Notes: generated by a model not told the origin, from the letters alone. A stretch of DNA of 43,006 bases from Blautia hansenii (GCF_013304445.1 NZ_JAAITA010000023.1:1-43006), one strand, 5' to 3'. Positions 1 to 9,067 are shown, counted from the first letter of the stretch. A program made the numbers and translations.

Positions 1-60
1 TAAAGATTTCTCCCACCACCCGCATAGCAGGTGGTTTATTTCATTGCTGACACAATAAGA

Positions 61-117
61 AACTGCTGCAGAAAACCGGTTTTGAACACTTTCTGTTCCC
101 TGTTTTCTGCAGCAGTT
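61..117. terminator. Bidirectional hairpin downstream of the CdaR-like gene
   Basis: A 16-bp perfect stem (61-76 with 102-117) carries a 25-nt loop and has short T-rich flanks on both sides. It lies 19 bases past the stop of the minus-strand regulator and probably ends that transcript. It may also end a plus-strand transcript entering from the left edge. Confidence 0.65.
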
Positions 118-135
118 TTATGTTATACTTATCAA

Positions 136-1221
136 TTAATCCTGATTTTTCATGAAATCCATGTAGCTGGATACCATCAGCGCAATCTTAAAGGTCAGCG
201 CGTCATCAAAAACGCGGATATCCAGTCCTGTACTCTTCTGAATTTTTTCCAGTCTGTACACCAGTGTATTTCTGTGCAGAAACAGCTGTCTGGAAGTCTC
301 AGAAATATTCAGGTTGTTGTCAAAGAATTTGTTAATGGTATTGAGCGTCTCATCATCCAGAGATTCCGGAAGTTTGCCCCCAAATACTTCTTTCATGAAC
401 ATTTCACAAAGAGGCATAGGAAGCTGATAAATCAAACGTCCGATTCCCAGATTGTTATAGCCTACAATATTTTTCTCCACATAGAAGATTTTTCCTACGT
501 CCAGAGCCATCTTCGCTTCTTTATAGGAGCGTGATACATCCTTGATTTCGTGAATAATGTTACCATAAGAAACACGAACCTGAGACATGGCCTCTGCATT
601 TAACATATCCACAATCATACTTGCAATATTTTCGATTTCTTCGTATCCGTCGCTCTCTTCCAAAGTGCGGACAATGATAATGTTCTTCTCATCAATAGCA
701 GTAATAAAGTCATTGTTTCTGGCAATGAACAGATTTTTCAAAATTTCCATGGAATCCTGGTCCTTTTCATTTCTGGTTTCCACCAGCAGGACTACTCTCT
801 TAGATTCCACAGGAATGTGCAGTTTTTTTGCTCTGTTGTAAACATCTACCAAAAGCAGGTTGTCCAGAATCAGGTTCTGAATAAAGTTGGATTTGTCAAA
901 ACGCTCTTTGTAAGCCACAATCAGGTTCTGAATCTCCGCTACTGCCACACGGCCAATCATGTAGGCATCTTCATTGCCTCCTTTGGCAACCAGTATATAT
1001 TCTACTGTCTGATTATCATAAATCTTAAAGAAATGGCAGCCCTTCATCACCTGGCTGTCTGCCATAGATTCTGCAAAAGCTCTCACATCACCGAAATCTT
1101 CTTCCTCTGTAGCAAACGTGGTAGAGTTGACTTTCCCATCTATATCCATGACACACAAATCAATTCTTGTAATCATTCTCAGTTCATCTAATGTTTTTTG
1201 TATTACCTGGCTTGAAATCAT
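136..1221 (-). CDS. CdaR/PucR-type transcriptional regulator
   Basis: 361 aa. The last 60 residues form the PucR-type C-terminal helix-turn-helix (from about residue 303, core SETSRQLFLHRNTLVYRLEK), characteristic of sugar-diacid and purine-catabolism regulators (CdaR, PucR). The middle part resembles the GGDEF-like domain usual in this family, and the N-terminal 100 residues probably sense a ligand. The start follows an AAAGGAGAGAGG ribosome site. It is monocistronic between two terminators and transcribed in the same direction as araA upstream. The ligand cannot be told from sequence; a sugar acid or related carbon source is an inference from family and neighbours. Confidence 0.85.
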   Translation of the reverse strand: MISSQVIQKTLDELRMITRIDLCVMDIDGKVNSTTFATEEEDFGDVRAFAESMADSQVMKGCHFFKIYDNQTVEYILVAKGGNEDAYMIGRVAVAEIQNLIVAYKERFDKSNFIQNLILDNLLLVDVYNRAKKLHIPVESKRVVLLVETRNEKDQDSMEILKNLFIARNNDFITAIDEKNIIIVRTLEESDGYEEIENIASMIVDMLNAEAMSQVRVSYGNIIHEIKDVSRSYKEAKMALDVGKIFYVEKNIVGYNNLGIGRLIYQLPMPLCEMFMKEVFGGKLPESLDDETLNTINKFFDNNLNISETSRQLFLHRNTLVYRLEKIQKSTGLDIRVFDDALTFKIALMVSSYMDFMKNQD

Positions 1222-1308
1222 AATTCCTCTCTCCTTTGGGTCCGTCCCGGGATTTTCTAAAATAATAATACATTATTTTTTTTTAATTGGCAAGCCGTAT
1301 ATGGCAAA

Positions 1309-1351
1309 AGTCCCCCGGGTAAACGGTCAGATACCGCTTCCCCGGAGGACT
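1309..1351 (-). terminator. Intrinsic terminator of araA
   Basis: An 18-bp GC-rich stem with a few G-U pairs (1309-1326 with 1334-1351) has a 7-nt loop and is followed on the minus strand by a short T run. It lies about 30 bases past the araA stop and separates it from the CdaR-like gene. Confidence 0.8.
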
Positions 1352-1382
1352 CTTATCTTGATTCTTCAGGTATATTGGAATT

Positions 1383-2888
1383 TTAAAGGTTTAGTCTATA
1401 GGCTGCCTCATTCCAGCGAAGTTCATTTTTCAGATTGCAAATGGTGGTATCTTTGTCAATGTAAACCGCCTCAATGCCCATGGCTGCTGCCCAGTCTCCC
1501 ATCTGCTCTGAGGTTAAATCGTAGGAGAATGCTGTGTGGTGCGCACCGCCTGCCAGAATCCACGCCTCAGCACCTGTCTGCAGACTTGGTTCCGGTGTCC
1601 AGAAAGCCGTAGCTACCGGAAGCTTCGGCATTGGCTGTTCCACCTTTTTGCAGTTTACCTCATTGATAATCAGACGGAATCTGTCTCCTAAATCAATAAG
1701 AGAAGTTGCAATACCCTTTCCTGTCTTGGATGTAAACACCAGTCTTGCCGGGTCTTCCCGGTCTCCCATGGACAGCGGCTGGCATTTGATGCTGATTGGC
1801 CCTTCTGCAATCGTCGGGCACACTTCCAGCATGTGAGCCTCCAGAATTCCTTCTTTTCCCGGAACCAGATTGTATGTGTAATCTTCCATAAAGGAAGTTC
1901 CTTTTGCGTCTTTTTTGCCCTGTGTCATAATTTTCATCAGACGAACCATGGCCGCTGTTTTCCAGTCACCTTCTCCGCCGAAGCCATAGCCTTTTTCCAT
2001 AAGCCTCTGAATAGCCAGACCCGGAAGCTGCTGCAGACAGCCCAAATCACCGAAATGTGTCACAATAGCCTGATAGTTTTTCTCTTCCAGGAAACGTTCA
2101 AAACCAATTTCAATCTGTGCCTGTACAGCCACATGTCTTCGGAATTCATCCGCATCTCTGCCTTCCAGAAGAATGTCATATTTATCATAATATTCTTCCA
2201 CCAGGGCATCGGTATCTCCCTTAGAAACCTGATTTACTGCGTCTGCAATCTCATTGACCGGATAAGCGTCTACTTCCCAGCCGAACTTAATCTGCGCTTC
2301 TACCTTATCACCTTCTGTAACCGCTACATTTCTCATGTTATCCGCAATTCTCATAACACGGATATGGCTGCTTTCAATCACCCCTACTGCGGTACGCATC
2401 CAGGAAGCTATTCTCTTTTGCACTTCTTTGTCGTCCCAGAAGCCTACAATCACCTTGCGCTCCATTCTCATGCGGCTAACAATGTGACCGTATTCTCTGT
2501 CTCCGTGAGCAGACTGGTTTTCGTTCATGAAATCCATATCAATGGAATCATATGGAATTTCTCTGTTAAACTGTGTGTGCAAATGCAGCAGCGGTTTTCT
2601 GTATTCCTGCAGTCCCAAAATCCAGGATTTTGCAGGCGAAAAGGTGTGCATCCAGGTAATCACACCTGCACAGGTCTCCTCTGCATTGGCCTCATTAAAG
2701 GTCTGACGAATCATAGCATTTGTCAAAAGAGTTGGTTTCCATACCACTTCATAGGGAAGTACCCCTGATTCATTTAATCTGTCTACCATAATTTTGGAGT
2801 GCTCTGCCACGTGCTCCAGACATTCCTGTCCATATAAATCCTGTGAACCTGTACAAAACCAGAACTGATAATTTTTCATTTCCAACAT
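1383..2888 (-). CDS. araA: L-arabinose isomerase
   Basis: 501 aa, the family's usual length. It converts L-arabinose to L-ribulose in the cytoplasm, the first step of arabinose catabolism, and needs Mn2+. The N-terminus FWFCTGSQDLYG is a family signature. The metal and catalytic ligands are visible in GFGGEGDWKTAA (Glu), SFMEDYTYN (Glu), HMLEVCP (His) and GGAHHTAFS (His). The open frame reaches 2918, but AGGAGG at 2898-2903 lies 9 bases before the ATG at 2888, which fixes the start. Ribulokinase (araB) and the epimerase (araD) are not in the window. The divergent AraC-type gene is the likely regulator. Confidence 0.97.
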   Translation of the reverse strand: MLEMKNYQFWFCTGSQDLYGQECLEHVAEHSKIMVDRLNESGVLPYEVVWKPTLLTNAMIRQTFNEANAEETCAGVITWMHTFSPAKSWILGLQEYRKPLLHLHTQFNREIPYDSIDMDFMNENQSAHGDREYGHIVSRMRMERKVIVGFWDDKEVQKRIASWMRTAVGVIESSHIRVMRIADNMRNVAVTEGDKVEAQIKFGWEVDAYPVNEIADAVNQVSKGDTDALVEEYYDKYDILLEGRDADEFRRHVAVQAQIEIGFERFLEEKNYQAIVTHFGDLGCLQQLPGLAIQRLMEKGYGFGGEGDWKTAAMVRLMKIMTQGKKDAKGTSFMEDYTYNLVPGKEGILEAHMLEVCPTIAEGPISIKCQPLSMGDREDPARLVFTSKTGKGIATSLIDLGDRFRLIINEVNCKKVEQPMPKLPVATAFWTPEPSLQTGAEAWILAGGAHHTAFSYDLTSEQMGDWAAAMGIEAVYIDKDTTICNLKNELRWNEAAYRLNL

Positions 2889-2945
2889 ATTAATTTTCCT
2901 CCTATTATACTCTGCCATCCGGCAATTTTTCGTTCCTTTTTCTAC

Positions 2946-3047
2946 GTTTCAGTATACTCTCCAGCGCAAAAAAAGAAAGAACTTTGTTGCCGCAATATGG
3001 ACATTTATTATCTTTTTTGTTACAGTATAAGAAAAGTTTCAGTATAC
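2946..3047. promoter_or_regulatory. araA/AraC divergent control region with 12-bp direct repeats
   Basis: The 12-mer GTTTCAGTATAC occurs twice, at 2946-2957 and 3036-3047, exactly 90 bp apart. A partial copy (TTACAGTATA) starts near 3020. On the minus strand the left copy reads GTATACTGAAAC and supplies a TATACT -10 box for araA, with a poor -35 (CTTTCT) as expected for an activator-dependent promoter. A plausible plus-strand promoter for the regulator is TTGTTG (2984) - 16 nt - TATTAT (3006). The repeats are candidate AraC-type binding half-sites (inference). Confidence 0.5.
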
Positions 3048-3064
3048 CAAAAGGAGGGCTGCAT

Positions 3065-3949
3065 ATGCTGGCTAATTTTGAAAAACGGGAAGGAAAAGAA
3101 CGAGCCTGGACAGGACGCTATGAAAACCTGCACAATTTGCCTCACTGGCACCTGGAATTTGAACTGATTTATATTGAAAAAGGAAGCGTAACGGTTTCCC
3201 TCAACCATACTGCCTATGACCTTCACAGCAGAGAAGCGGCTCTCATTGAAAGCGGGGAAATCCACTATATTAAAGGGGAACCGGGAAGCATTACGTCCAT
3301 TCTCATGTTTGACGGCTCTATCATTCAGGAGATTACCCGACGGGCACAACTCGCCTCTCCTCTTCTGGACTCCTGGATGGCTGCCTTGATTCCGGGGCTC
3401 TGTCAGACTGTAAAAAATGAATTAAAGGAAAAACAGCCCTTTTATGAACTGAAAATCACCAGCCTTATCCGCAGTCTTTTAGTGGACATTTACCGCTGTG
3501 AAGCGCTGTCGACACATAATCTTGTGGAACCAAAAGCAAACCGCTTCCATACTTCCATGGAAAATTATAAAAACCTGCTCAGTGAAATTGAAGAAAAATA
3601 CAGCTATCTCACCTTTGCGGACGCCAGCAGCTTTATGGGACTGTCTCAACCTTATTTTTCTAAATTTTTTAAAAACATTTCCGGAATGACTTTTTCCAGA
3701 TATCTGAATATCATACGGCTTGAAAAAGCTATTGACATGCTTCGGCACAACACAAAACACCTGTCCATTACGGAAATCGCTACTCTGTGCGGGTTTGATA
3801 CCATACGACACTTTAACAGAACTTTCAAAGAAATGACCGGATTTTCTCCTCGTGAACTTCCTGAAGATTATGTGCTGACTTCACGCTCTATCAAGAGTAT
3901 GAAAGGAAACTTTAATCCCACGCTTTCCGGGTCACGGCTGTTGGACTAA
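3065..3949 (+). CDS. AraC-family transcriptional regulator (likely arabinose)
   Basis: 294 aa. It has an N-terminal cupin-like sensor (HWHLEFELIYIEKGSVTV) and a C-terminal double helix-turn-helix of the AraC/XylS type (FADASSFMGLSQPYFSKFFK and SITEIATLCGFDTIRHFNRT, ending FKEMTGFSPREL). An upstream in-frame ATG exists at 2984, but AAGGAGG at 3051 places the start at 3065. It is divergent from araA with 176 bases between, so control of araA is the simplest reading. Gram-positive arabinose operons are often run by a GntR/LacI-type AraR, so an AraC-type regulator here is a variant arrangement. Confidence 0.88.
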   Translation: MLANFEKREGKERAWTGRYENLHNLPHWHLEFELIYIEKGSVTVSLNHTAYDLHSREAALIESGEIHYIKGEPGSITSILMFDGSIIQEITRRAQLASPLLDSWMAALIPGLCQTVKNELKEKQPFYELKITSLIRSLLVDIYRCEALSTHNLVEPKANRFHTSMENYKNLLSEIEEKYSYLTFADASSFMGLSQPYFSKFFKNISGMTFSRYLNIIRLEKAIDMLRHNTKHLSITEIATLCGFDTIRHFNRTFKEMTGFSPRELPEDYVLTSRSIKSMKGNFNPTLSGSRLLD

Positions 3950-3973
3950 AATAAATATCACCGATTTTCAAAA

Positions 3974-4000
3974 ATCCCGCCTGGAAACTCCAGACGGGAT
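3974..4000. terminator. Terminator between the AraC gene and the ABC ATPase
   Basis: A 12-bp stem (3974-3985 with 3989-4000) with one mismatch and a 3-nt loop. On the minus strand it is followed by TTTTT, so it mainly ends the ATPase transcript. It may also end the convergent AraC-type gene. Confidence 0.75.
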
Positions 4001-4020
4001 TCTATTCTCATTCACATTTT

Positions 4021-5133
4021 TTAGTTTGTAATAACCTGCTCTGTTTCTTTGTCAAATACATGAACTTTTTCCATGTCTAATGCAAATTTAACAGTATCGC
4101 CTGTTCTTGCTGTTGTACGAGGATTTACCCTTGCTGTCATAGAGAATCCTTCTGTATCAAAGTACAGATAAACTTCAGCACCAAGTAATTCGTAAACAGT
4201 AATTTTTCCTTCGATTGTGCTGTTCGGGAATGCCTGGATACGAGCTTCATCGTCATATACATGCTCTGGACGAATACCCATAACAACAGTTTTTCCATCA
4301 TATCCGCCTTCGATAAGGGCTTTTTTCTTGGAAGCAGGTACCTGAAGTGTAGTGCTGCCAATCTGTAATTCAACATCGTTTCCTTTTACATGTACAACTG
4401 CATCTAAGAAGTTCATCTGAGGAGAACCGATGAATCCAGCAACGAATAAGTTACATGGAGCATTGTATAATGTCTGCGGTGTATCTACCTGCTGTACAAC
4501 ACCGTCTTTCATAACAACGATTCTTGTACCCAGTGTCATAGCCTCTGTCTGGTCATGTGTAACGTAGATGATGGTAGCACCTAATCTTTCATGTAATTTG
4601 GAAATCTCAGTACGCATCTGAACACGAAGTTTTGCATCCAGGTTTGACAGAGGTTCGTCCATTAAGAATACTTTAGGCTCACGCACGATAGCACGTCCCA
4701 TAGCAACACGCTGTCTCTGACCACCGGAAAGAGCTTTCGGTTTACGGTCTAATAATTTTTCCAGGTCAAGAATCTTAGCTGCTTCTTTTACCATTTTGTC
4801 AATCTGGTCTTTTGGAACTTTTCTCAGTTTCAGACCAAATGCCATGTTGTCATAAACTGTCATATGTGGATACAGAGCATAGTTCTGGAATACCATTGCA
4901 ATATCTCTGTCTTTTGGTTCTACATCGTTTACTACTTTGTCGCCAATCTTTAATGTACCGCCTGTGATTTCTTCCAGACCTGCAATCATACGAAGTGTTG
5001 TAGATTTACCACAACCTGAAGGTCCTACGAAGATGATGAATTCTTTATCTGCAATTTCAAGATTGAAATCTTTTACTGCTTCAAAGCCATTTGGGTAAGT
5101 CTTGTTAATATGCTGTAATGATAAACTTGCCAT
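4021..5133 (-). CDS. msmK: Sugar ABC importer ATPase, MsmK/UgpC family
   Basis: 370 aa. It is the cytoplasmic ATPase of carbohydrate ABC importers (CUT1 type). It shows Walker [10 protein letters not shown], the signature LSGGQRQR, Walker [10 protein letters not shown], the H-loop VTHDQ, and a C-terminal TOBE-type regulatory domain with [17 protein letters not shown] at 5143-5148 lies 9 bases before the ATG at 5133; the seven-codon longer frame lacks this spacing. No permease or binding protein is adjacent, matching MsmK-type ATPases that serve several importers from one unlinked gene. A minus-strand promoter TGGAAA - 17 nt - TATACT lies near 5184-5212. Confidence 0.93.
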   Translation of the reverse strand: MASLSLQHINKTYPNGFEAVKDFNLEIADKEFIIFVGPSGCGKSTTLRMIAGLEEITGGTLKIGDKVVNDVEPKDRDIAMVFQNYALYPHMTVYDNMAFGLKLRKVPKDQIDKMVKEAAKILDLEKLLDRKPKALSGGQRQRVAMGRAIVREPKVFLMDEPLSNLDAKLRVQMRTEISKLHERLGATIIYVTHDQTEAMTLGTRIVVMKDGVVQQVDTPQTLYNAPCNLFVAGFIGSPQMNFLDAVVHVKGNDVELQIGSTTLQVPASKKKALIEGGYDGKTVVMGIRPEHVYDDEARIQAFPNSTIEGKITVYELLGAEVYLYFDTEGFSMTARVNPRTTARTGDTVKFALDMEKVHVFDKETEQVITN

Positions 5134-5349
5134 TTTAATTATCCTCCTAAACATATGCGATTGCTCTCGTTTGAACTGTGTTTAGTATACCTCTATCCCT
5201 GCTTTTTTTCCATAGGTCAAATGCCCAAATATTACTTTAAGTCTTTGTAAGCATGGACAATCCCCTAACCAATCCCGTCATTTTGACTGATTTTCAGAAA
5301 TTCCATATACAATCTATACAACCTGTCCATAAAAGATTTGAAAACAGGC

Positions 5350-5378
5350 TTTACAGCCCTTCTCATCTTCCTTATAAT
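5350..5378 (+). promoter_or_regulatory. Sigma-A promoter of the 88-aa gene
   Basis: TTTACA (5350-5355), a 17-nt spacer and TATAAT (5373-5378), 52 bases before the start codon. The rest of the 297-base gap between 5134 and 5430 shows only the probable msmK promoter near 5184-5212. Confidence 0.7.
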
Positions 5379-5430
5379 AAATATCACAATGCGAAATAGA
5401 AGCGATTACAATACAGAAAGGACGTTTTTC

Positions 5431-5697
5431 ATGTTCCGATTAATGGGAAATATTTATAAAGACACACGCATTCAGAAAAGCACGGTGATCTGTGATGATA
5501 CCAAAAACAGCCGGACAAAAAAGGTATTTCACTGTCTGGACTGCATCTGCCATGAGTTTGATCTTCCATCCCCCATATGGCTGGATGCCAACATCAAAGA
5601 CTTTCAGAAATTTTCAAAAGTACGGTTTTCGCAGGATAATTTTATTGAAATCCTGGACTTTGACTATCTGGAACTACAGATTATTGAAGAAGACTGA
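5431..5697 (+). CDS. Conserved small protein of unknown function
   Basis: 88 aa, beginning MFRLMGNIYKDTRI and ending in an acidic LQIIEED tail. It contains two cysteines in CLDCICHEFD and a conserved-looking PIWLDANIKDF segment. The frame is open from 5338, but AGAAAGGA at 5415-5422 supports the ATG at 5431. There is no signal peptide or membrane segment, so it is probably cytosolic. It has its own promoter and a terminator after it. I recognise the general look from Lachnospiraceae genomes but cannot assign a function. Confidence 0.72.
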   Translation: MFRLMGNIYKDTRIQKSTVICDDTKNSRTKKVFHCLDCICHEFDLPSPIWLDANIKDFQKFSKVRFSQDNFIEILDFDYLELQIIEED

Positions 5698-5706
5698 CAG
5701 ACAACA

Positions 5707-5758
5707 AAAGGCTGCAGCCTGCTCCATTTTTTATTAAAAAGAGCATCCTGCAGCCTTT
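5707..5758. terminator. Bidirectional terminator
   Basis: An 18-bp stem with a small internal mismatch (5707-5724 with 5741-5758) between two convergent genes. T-rich flanks are present on both strands. Confidence 0.75.
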
Positions 5759-5784
5759 CTGCTATTCTCGCTTTTATCCACCTT

Positions 5785-6594
5785 TTATTCTTTGAGAAGA
5801 CCATCCAGTTCTTCTTCCAGCATGGCCTCATCCTCTTCGCTGAGCAGTTTTGAAATCTGGAGCGCCAGCTTACTGTCTTCGTCTTCCTCGTCCTCTTCGT
5901 CAAACTCTTCCAGTTCCGCAATATCCTCCATGGCATCCATGATGTCCAGTTCCTGGGTATCTCCCAGATGCAGTTCGTCGTCCACTTCTGCTTCCGGATG
6001 TTCTTCCTCCGGGATTTCGATTTTATGGATTTCCAGTTCCGTATCCTCCCCGATATCGCTCAGAGATGTAGGCATACTGCTGATAATCTGATGTACCTCC
6101 TTATAAGAAGACATAAATCTTCTCTGAGCCTGATTAATCAGCTCTACGATACCGTTCATTTCTTCCTGTACAGCCACATATTTCTTCTTACCTTCCAGAA
6201 GTTTATCATCAATCTCTGACTGTACAGCTTCCACCCGGCGTTTGGCTTCTTCTTCTGCTTCCGCTATCATTTTTTCACACTTTTCCCGTGCTTCATTTTC
6301 CATGCCCTCCGCCTTTATCTGGGCTTCAAATACCAGCTTTCCGATACTTTCGTAATTGTCAATATACTTCTGGTATTTTTCCTTGATATCTTCCTCCATG
6401 CGGGCCTGATAAGCTTCTTTTAATTCAATTCGTTTCTGAAGCTCTGCAATCTTTGTATCCCGGTCTGCAATCTGCTTCTTATAGTTGACCTGAATCTCTG
6501 CCATTTCGTCTTTCAGCTTCTGAATCAGTTCCTGCACTTCTTCCTTGTCATATCCGCCCATAAGGGTTGTCTTAAACATTTCGTATTCTGCCAT
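5785..6594 (-). CDS. DivIVA-like coiled-coil protein
   Basis: 269 aa. The N-terminus (EMFKTTLMGGYDKEEVQELI) matches the start of DivIVA/GpsB-type proteins, which sit at curved membranes and organise division or polar growth. Residues 15-150 are a long heptad-rich coiled coil. The C-terminal 90 residues are very acidic, with a run of Glu/Asp around 235-245. It is followed directly by the GH18-like gene in the same direction (26-base gap), so the pair is probably co-transcribed. Division or cell-shape function is inferred from the N-terminus; the acidic tail is not standard DivIVA. Confidence 0.75.
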   Translation of the reverse strand: MAEYEMFKTTLMGGYDKEEVQELIQKLKDEMAEIQVNYKKQIADRDTKIAELQKRIELKEAYQARMEEDIKEKYQKYIDNYESIGKLVFEAQIKAEGMENEAREKCEKMIAEAEEEAKRRVEAVQSEIDDKLLEGKKKYVAVQEEMNGIVELINQAQRRFMSSYKEVHQIISSMPTSLSDIGEDTELEIHKIEIPEEEHPEAEVDDELHLGDTQELDIMDAMEDIAELEEFDEEDEEDEDSKLALQISKLLSEEDEAMLEEELDGLLKE

Positions 6595-6620
6595 GATACT
6601 CCACCTCGTATTTTCTTTTC

Positions 6621-8333
6621 TTACTGTAAATATTTACTGATGATTTCCCAGACATCTGCCCGTTCAAATCCCAGTTTCCATGCAGCTACACCAGCCAGCT
6701 CATACTGCTGAACCAGCTTCATTTTCTCCTCCAGGGATTTTTCATCTTCCAGCCAGATTTTCTGTGTTCCCTCAGCTGTAACAAGTTCTCCGTAATTCTG
6801 GGAGACGTCTTTGTTCCAGTAGACCTCCATCCCCTTTTCCTGGACATACTTGTCCGCCTGGTCCATGCCAAAGACCTCACTGGATACCATACCGTTGTTA
6901 TTCTCTGTCCATAATCTGGTATAGAATGGTACAGCGTTAATCACCTTTTCCCTGGGAACTTCTTTGAGCGTCTGCACAATTCCTTCCTCCACAAACGGCA
7001 GAGAAGCCACTGAGCCGGCACTTTCGGAACCTGTGGTATGCTCATCATATCCCATGATAATCACATAATCCGCCACAATTCCCTGTTCCTTTCGGTTATA
7101 GAAAGCCGTATACTGCGGCACCGGGTCATCAATAGACAAAACCAGATTGTTTGCCCTGCAGGTGACAGACAGCTCCCGGATAAACTGGATAAAATGCGGT
7201 GCCTCTTCCTCTGTCAGGGCTTCAAAATCCACATTAATGCCATCCATTCCCACTCTTTTTGCCTCACTTAGAAGCATTTCGATAATATGAGTCCGAGCGC
7301 TTCTCTTTGACAGAGTTTCCAGTGTGCTTACATTTTCATCAAAATTATCAATCAGTCCCCATACCTCCATGCCTTTTGCATGAGCCTTGTCCACATACTC
7401 AGCGCTGGCCAGGGAAGAAATGGTACCCTCGCCTCCCGTAACGGAAAACCAGGTGGGAGAAACGACATTCACCCCCTTTACCTCCTCCATCGTCTGGTCA
7501 AATGCAGAATTGGCTGCCTCGGATGTTACCTGATGCCAGGCCAGGTTAATCTTATAATCTCTGGTAAGACTGGTATAATTCTCTTCATAGCTGCCCTCAT
7601 ATACCAGTTCCGTTTCTTCTGCTGCTTTTAAATCTTCTTTCTGCACATAGCCATCCAAACCGTCCGCAGTCATAACTCTGGACCAGTTTTCCATTTCCTC
7701 CAGAAGCTGCAGGGAATCACCCTCTTTCACTTCTGAAAGAATCGGACTTTTAATCCCCCCCTGATAACGCACCACGGTATCCTTTTTTGCTTCCACAGTC
7801 TGCATGCTCTGCCATTTATAAGAAATCACAGCCCTTGCCGGACTTTCATATACCTGACTTGTTATCTGCATGTATTTCTCCAGAAAGTTCAGAGCAATGT
7901 AATAACTGCCGTCAAATTCCTTTACAAGAACATAACCTTCCTCCTGCTCTGTCCCGGCGGTTGTACTGAACGTAGTTTCCGGCTGAATCTCCATCACCGC
8001 ATCGGGTGTGGTATACAGCATTTTCTGTGTCTCTTCATCCCAGTAAAATCTTCCGTCCAGCGTATCCGTTACCACGCTGTAGGGGATATAGATTTTTCCG
8101 TCTGCCACCCGGCCTTTGCTGTCACTGACCGTATCCTGCAGAATCAAAGCAGCTTCCTCCTGACCTTCCAGCTTATAGTACTGTTCCAAATCCATTCTGG
8201 TATCTGACGGTGTATATTTCTTTACATAACTTGTAATAATACCTGCTGCACCAACAATTACGATAAGAAATAATGCTATAAACACGGGAGGAATCCCTCT
8301 CCTGCGTCTTCTTCTTTTCCTTCGTTTTGCCAT
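6621..8333 (-). CDS. Membrane-anchored GH18-type glycosidase with SH3 domain
   Basis: 570 aa. A very basic N-terminus is followed by one membrane segment (about 14-36), so the protein is extracytoplasmic and probably anchored. Residues 45-180 resemble a copper-amine-oxidase-N-like fold, 183-236 look like a bacterial SH3 domain, and 255-570 form a GH18 domain of the YaaH/YdhD spore-germination type. The catalytic signature is DGINVDFE at 364-371, with Asn where many chitinases have Asp and Glu371 as the acid. Such proteins hydrolyse or bind peptidoglycan or N-acetylglucosamine polymers. The start has AAAGGAG upstream. It precedes the DivIVA-like gene. Confidence 0.85.
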   Translation of the reverse strand: MAKRRKRRRRRRGIPPVFIALFLIVIVGAAGIITSYVKKYTPSDTRMDLEQYYKLEGQEEAALILQDTVSDSKGRVADGKIYIPYSVVTDTLDGRFYWDEETQKMLYTTPDAVMEIQPETTFSTTAGTEQEEGYVLVKEFDGSYYIALNFLEKYMQITSQVYESPARAVISYKWQSMQTVEAKKDTVVRYQGGIKSPILSEVKEGDSLQLLEEMENWSRVMTADGLDGYVQKEDLKAAEETELVYEGSYEENYTSLTRDYKINLAWHQVTSEAANSAFDQTMEEVKGVNVVSPTWFSVTGGEGTISSLASAEYVDKAHAKGMEVWGLIDNFDENVSTLETLSKRSARTHIIEMLLSEAKRVGMDGINVDFEALTEEEAPHFIQFIRELSVTCRANNLVLSIDDPVPQYTAFYNRKEQGIVADYVIIMGYDEHTTGSESAGSVASLPFVEEGIVQTLKEVPREKVINAVPFYTRLWTENNNGMVSSEVFGMDQADKYVQEKGMEVYWNKDVSQNYGELVTAEGTQKIWLEDEKSLEEKMKLVQQYELAGVAAWKLGFERADVWEIISKYLQ

Positions 8334-8460
8334 TTTCCAGCTCCTTTTAAACTCTCTTTTTATGTGTATTATAGCATATTTTTTTCTTTCGTCATCTATT
8401 TCTTCCAGGATTTCATGTTTTTTTCAGATTTTTTTCTTTTTTATACACAATTATGGTGAT

Positions 8461-8670
8461 TCAGCCCTTTACCAAATCAAAGGAAACGGCCTGAAGCTTT
8501 CCATCTTCATCTTGAATGTAATCCCGCATATAACCGCCTTCTTCTGCCATCTTATATGCTTTCTCAATACGTTTCGGTGTGGTAGACCTTCCGTTCAGAT
8601 ACAACGTCACCCCCATATCCTCATAAGTCTCCAGTTCCCGGTGCAGAATCTTCCTTTCGTTTTTATCCAT
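8461..8670 (-). CDS. Small conserved protein of unknown function
   Basis: 69 aa, charged and without a signal peptide or membrane segment (starts MDKNERKILHRELETYEDMG). GGGAGGAAAGT directly before the ATG is a strong ribosome site. The nearest good minus-strand promoter lies at 8947-8975, which would give a 5' leader of about 270 bases containing a folded element (see that entry). Function unknown. Confidence 0.7.
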   Translation of the reverse strand: MDKNERKILHRELETYEDMGVTLYLNGRSTTPKRIEKAYKMAEEGGYMRDYIQDEDGKLQAVSFDLVKG

Positions 8671-8876
8671 ACTTTCCTCCCGCAGAATGCAAATGTTTGT
8701 GATATATTATTATCCTGCTTCTTCTTTTTTTCCGCACAAAACGCCTCATTCAGTTACAAACAGATAAAGAAAGACTCCCCGTATGTTCTGGTATAAGTGG
8801 AAATTTGCAGTGATACAGAATGTATCCGCCTGCTGCAGCAGAATGCTGCATTTCTTGAATCATAAAATCTGCCGAA

Positions 8877-8940
8877 CATGAAAAGACTACCTGAGTTTCA
8901 CTCCTTCCTGTAAAATTTACAGGGCAGTCTTCTCTATCTG
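8877..8940 (-). ncRNA. Candidate structured leader or small RNA (three-way junction)
   Basis: Read on the minus strand, AAGACTGCC pairs with GGTAGTCTT (9 bp, one G-U). This stem encloses two hairpins: CTGTAAA/TTTACAG and GAGT/ACTC. The structure is followed by TTTTC. A promoter lies just upstream (8947-8975), so the RNA would start near 8940 and the fold occupies its first 60 bases. It matches no riboswitch class I can recall. It may also form on the plus strand, in front of mecA. The rest of the 397-base gap (8671-9067) holds a short hairpin GATACA/TGTATC near 8815-8830 and the mecA promoter. Confidence 0.35.
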
Positions 8941-8946
8941 TTCCCT

Positions 8947-8975
8947 ATTATAGCATCTGTACGGTAAATTAGCAA
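8947..8975 (-). promoter_or_regulatory. Minus-strand promoter before the structured leader
   Basis: On the minus strand TTGCTA (8975-8970), a 17-nt spacer and a perfect TATAAT (8952-8947). It is back to back with the mecA promoter at 8986-9015. Confidence 0.6.
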
Positions 8976-8985
8976 GTATTTCTTC

Positions 8986-9015
8986 TTTACAATCCGACGG
9001 TGCATAGTATATAAT
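8986..9015 (+). promoter_or_regulatory. mecA promoter
   Basis: TTTACA (8986-8991), an 18-nt spacer and TATAAT (9010-9015), 52 bases before the mecA ATG. Confidence 0.65.
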
Positions 9016-9067
9016 ATAAAAGGAAAAATAGCATCTTTAGATAAATAACCAGACAGGATGTGATGTT

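Noticed and set aside
1833-2768. Long plus-strand frame of 311 codons
   Set aside because: It lies wholly antisense to araA, with no ribosome site or recognisable motif.
5792-6091. Serine-rich plus-strand frame
   Set aside because: It is the antisense of the acidic tail and coiled coil of the DivIVA-like gene; GAA/GAG codons read backwards give serine runs.
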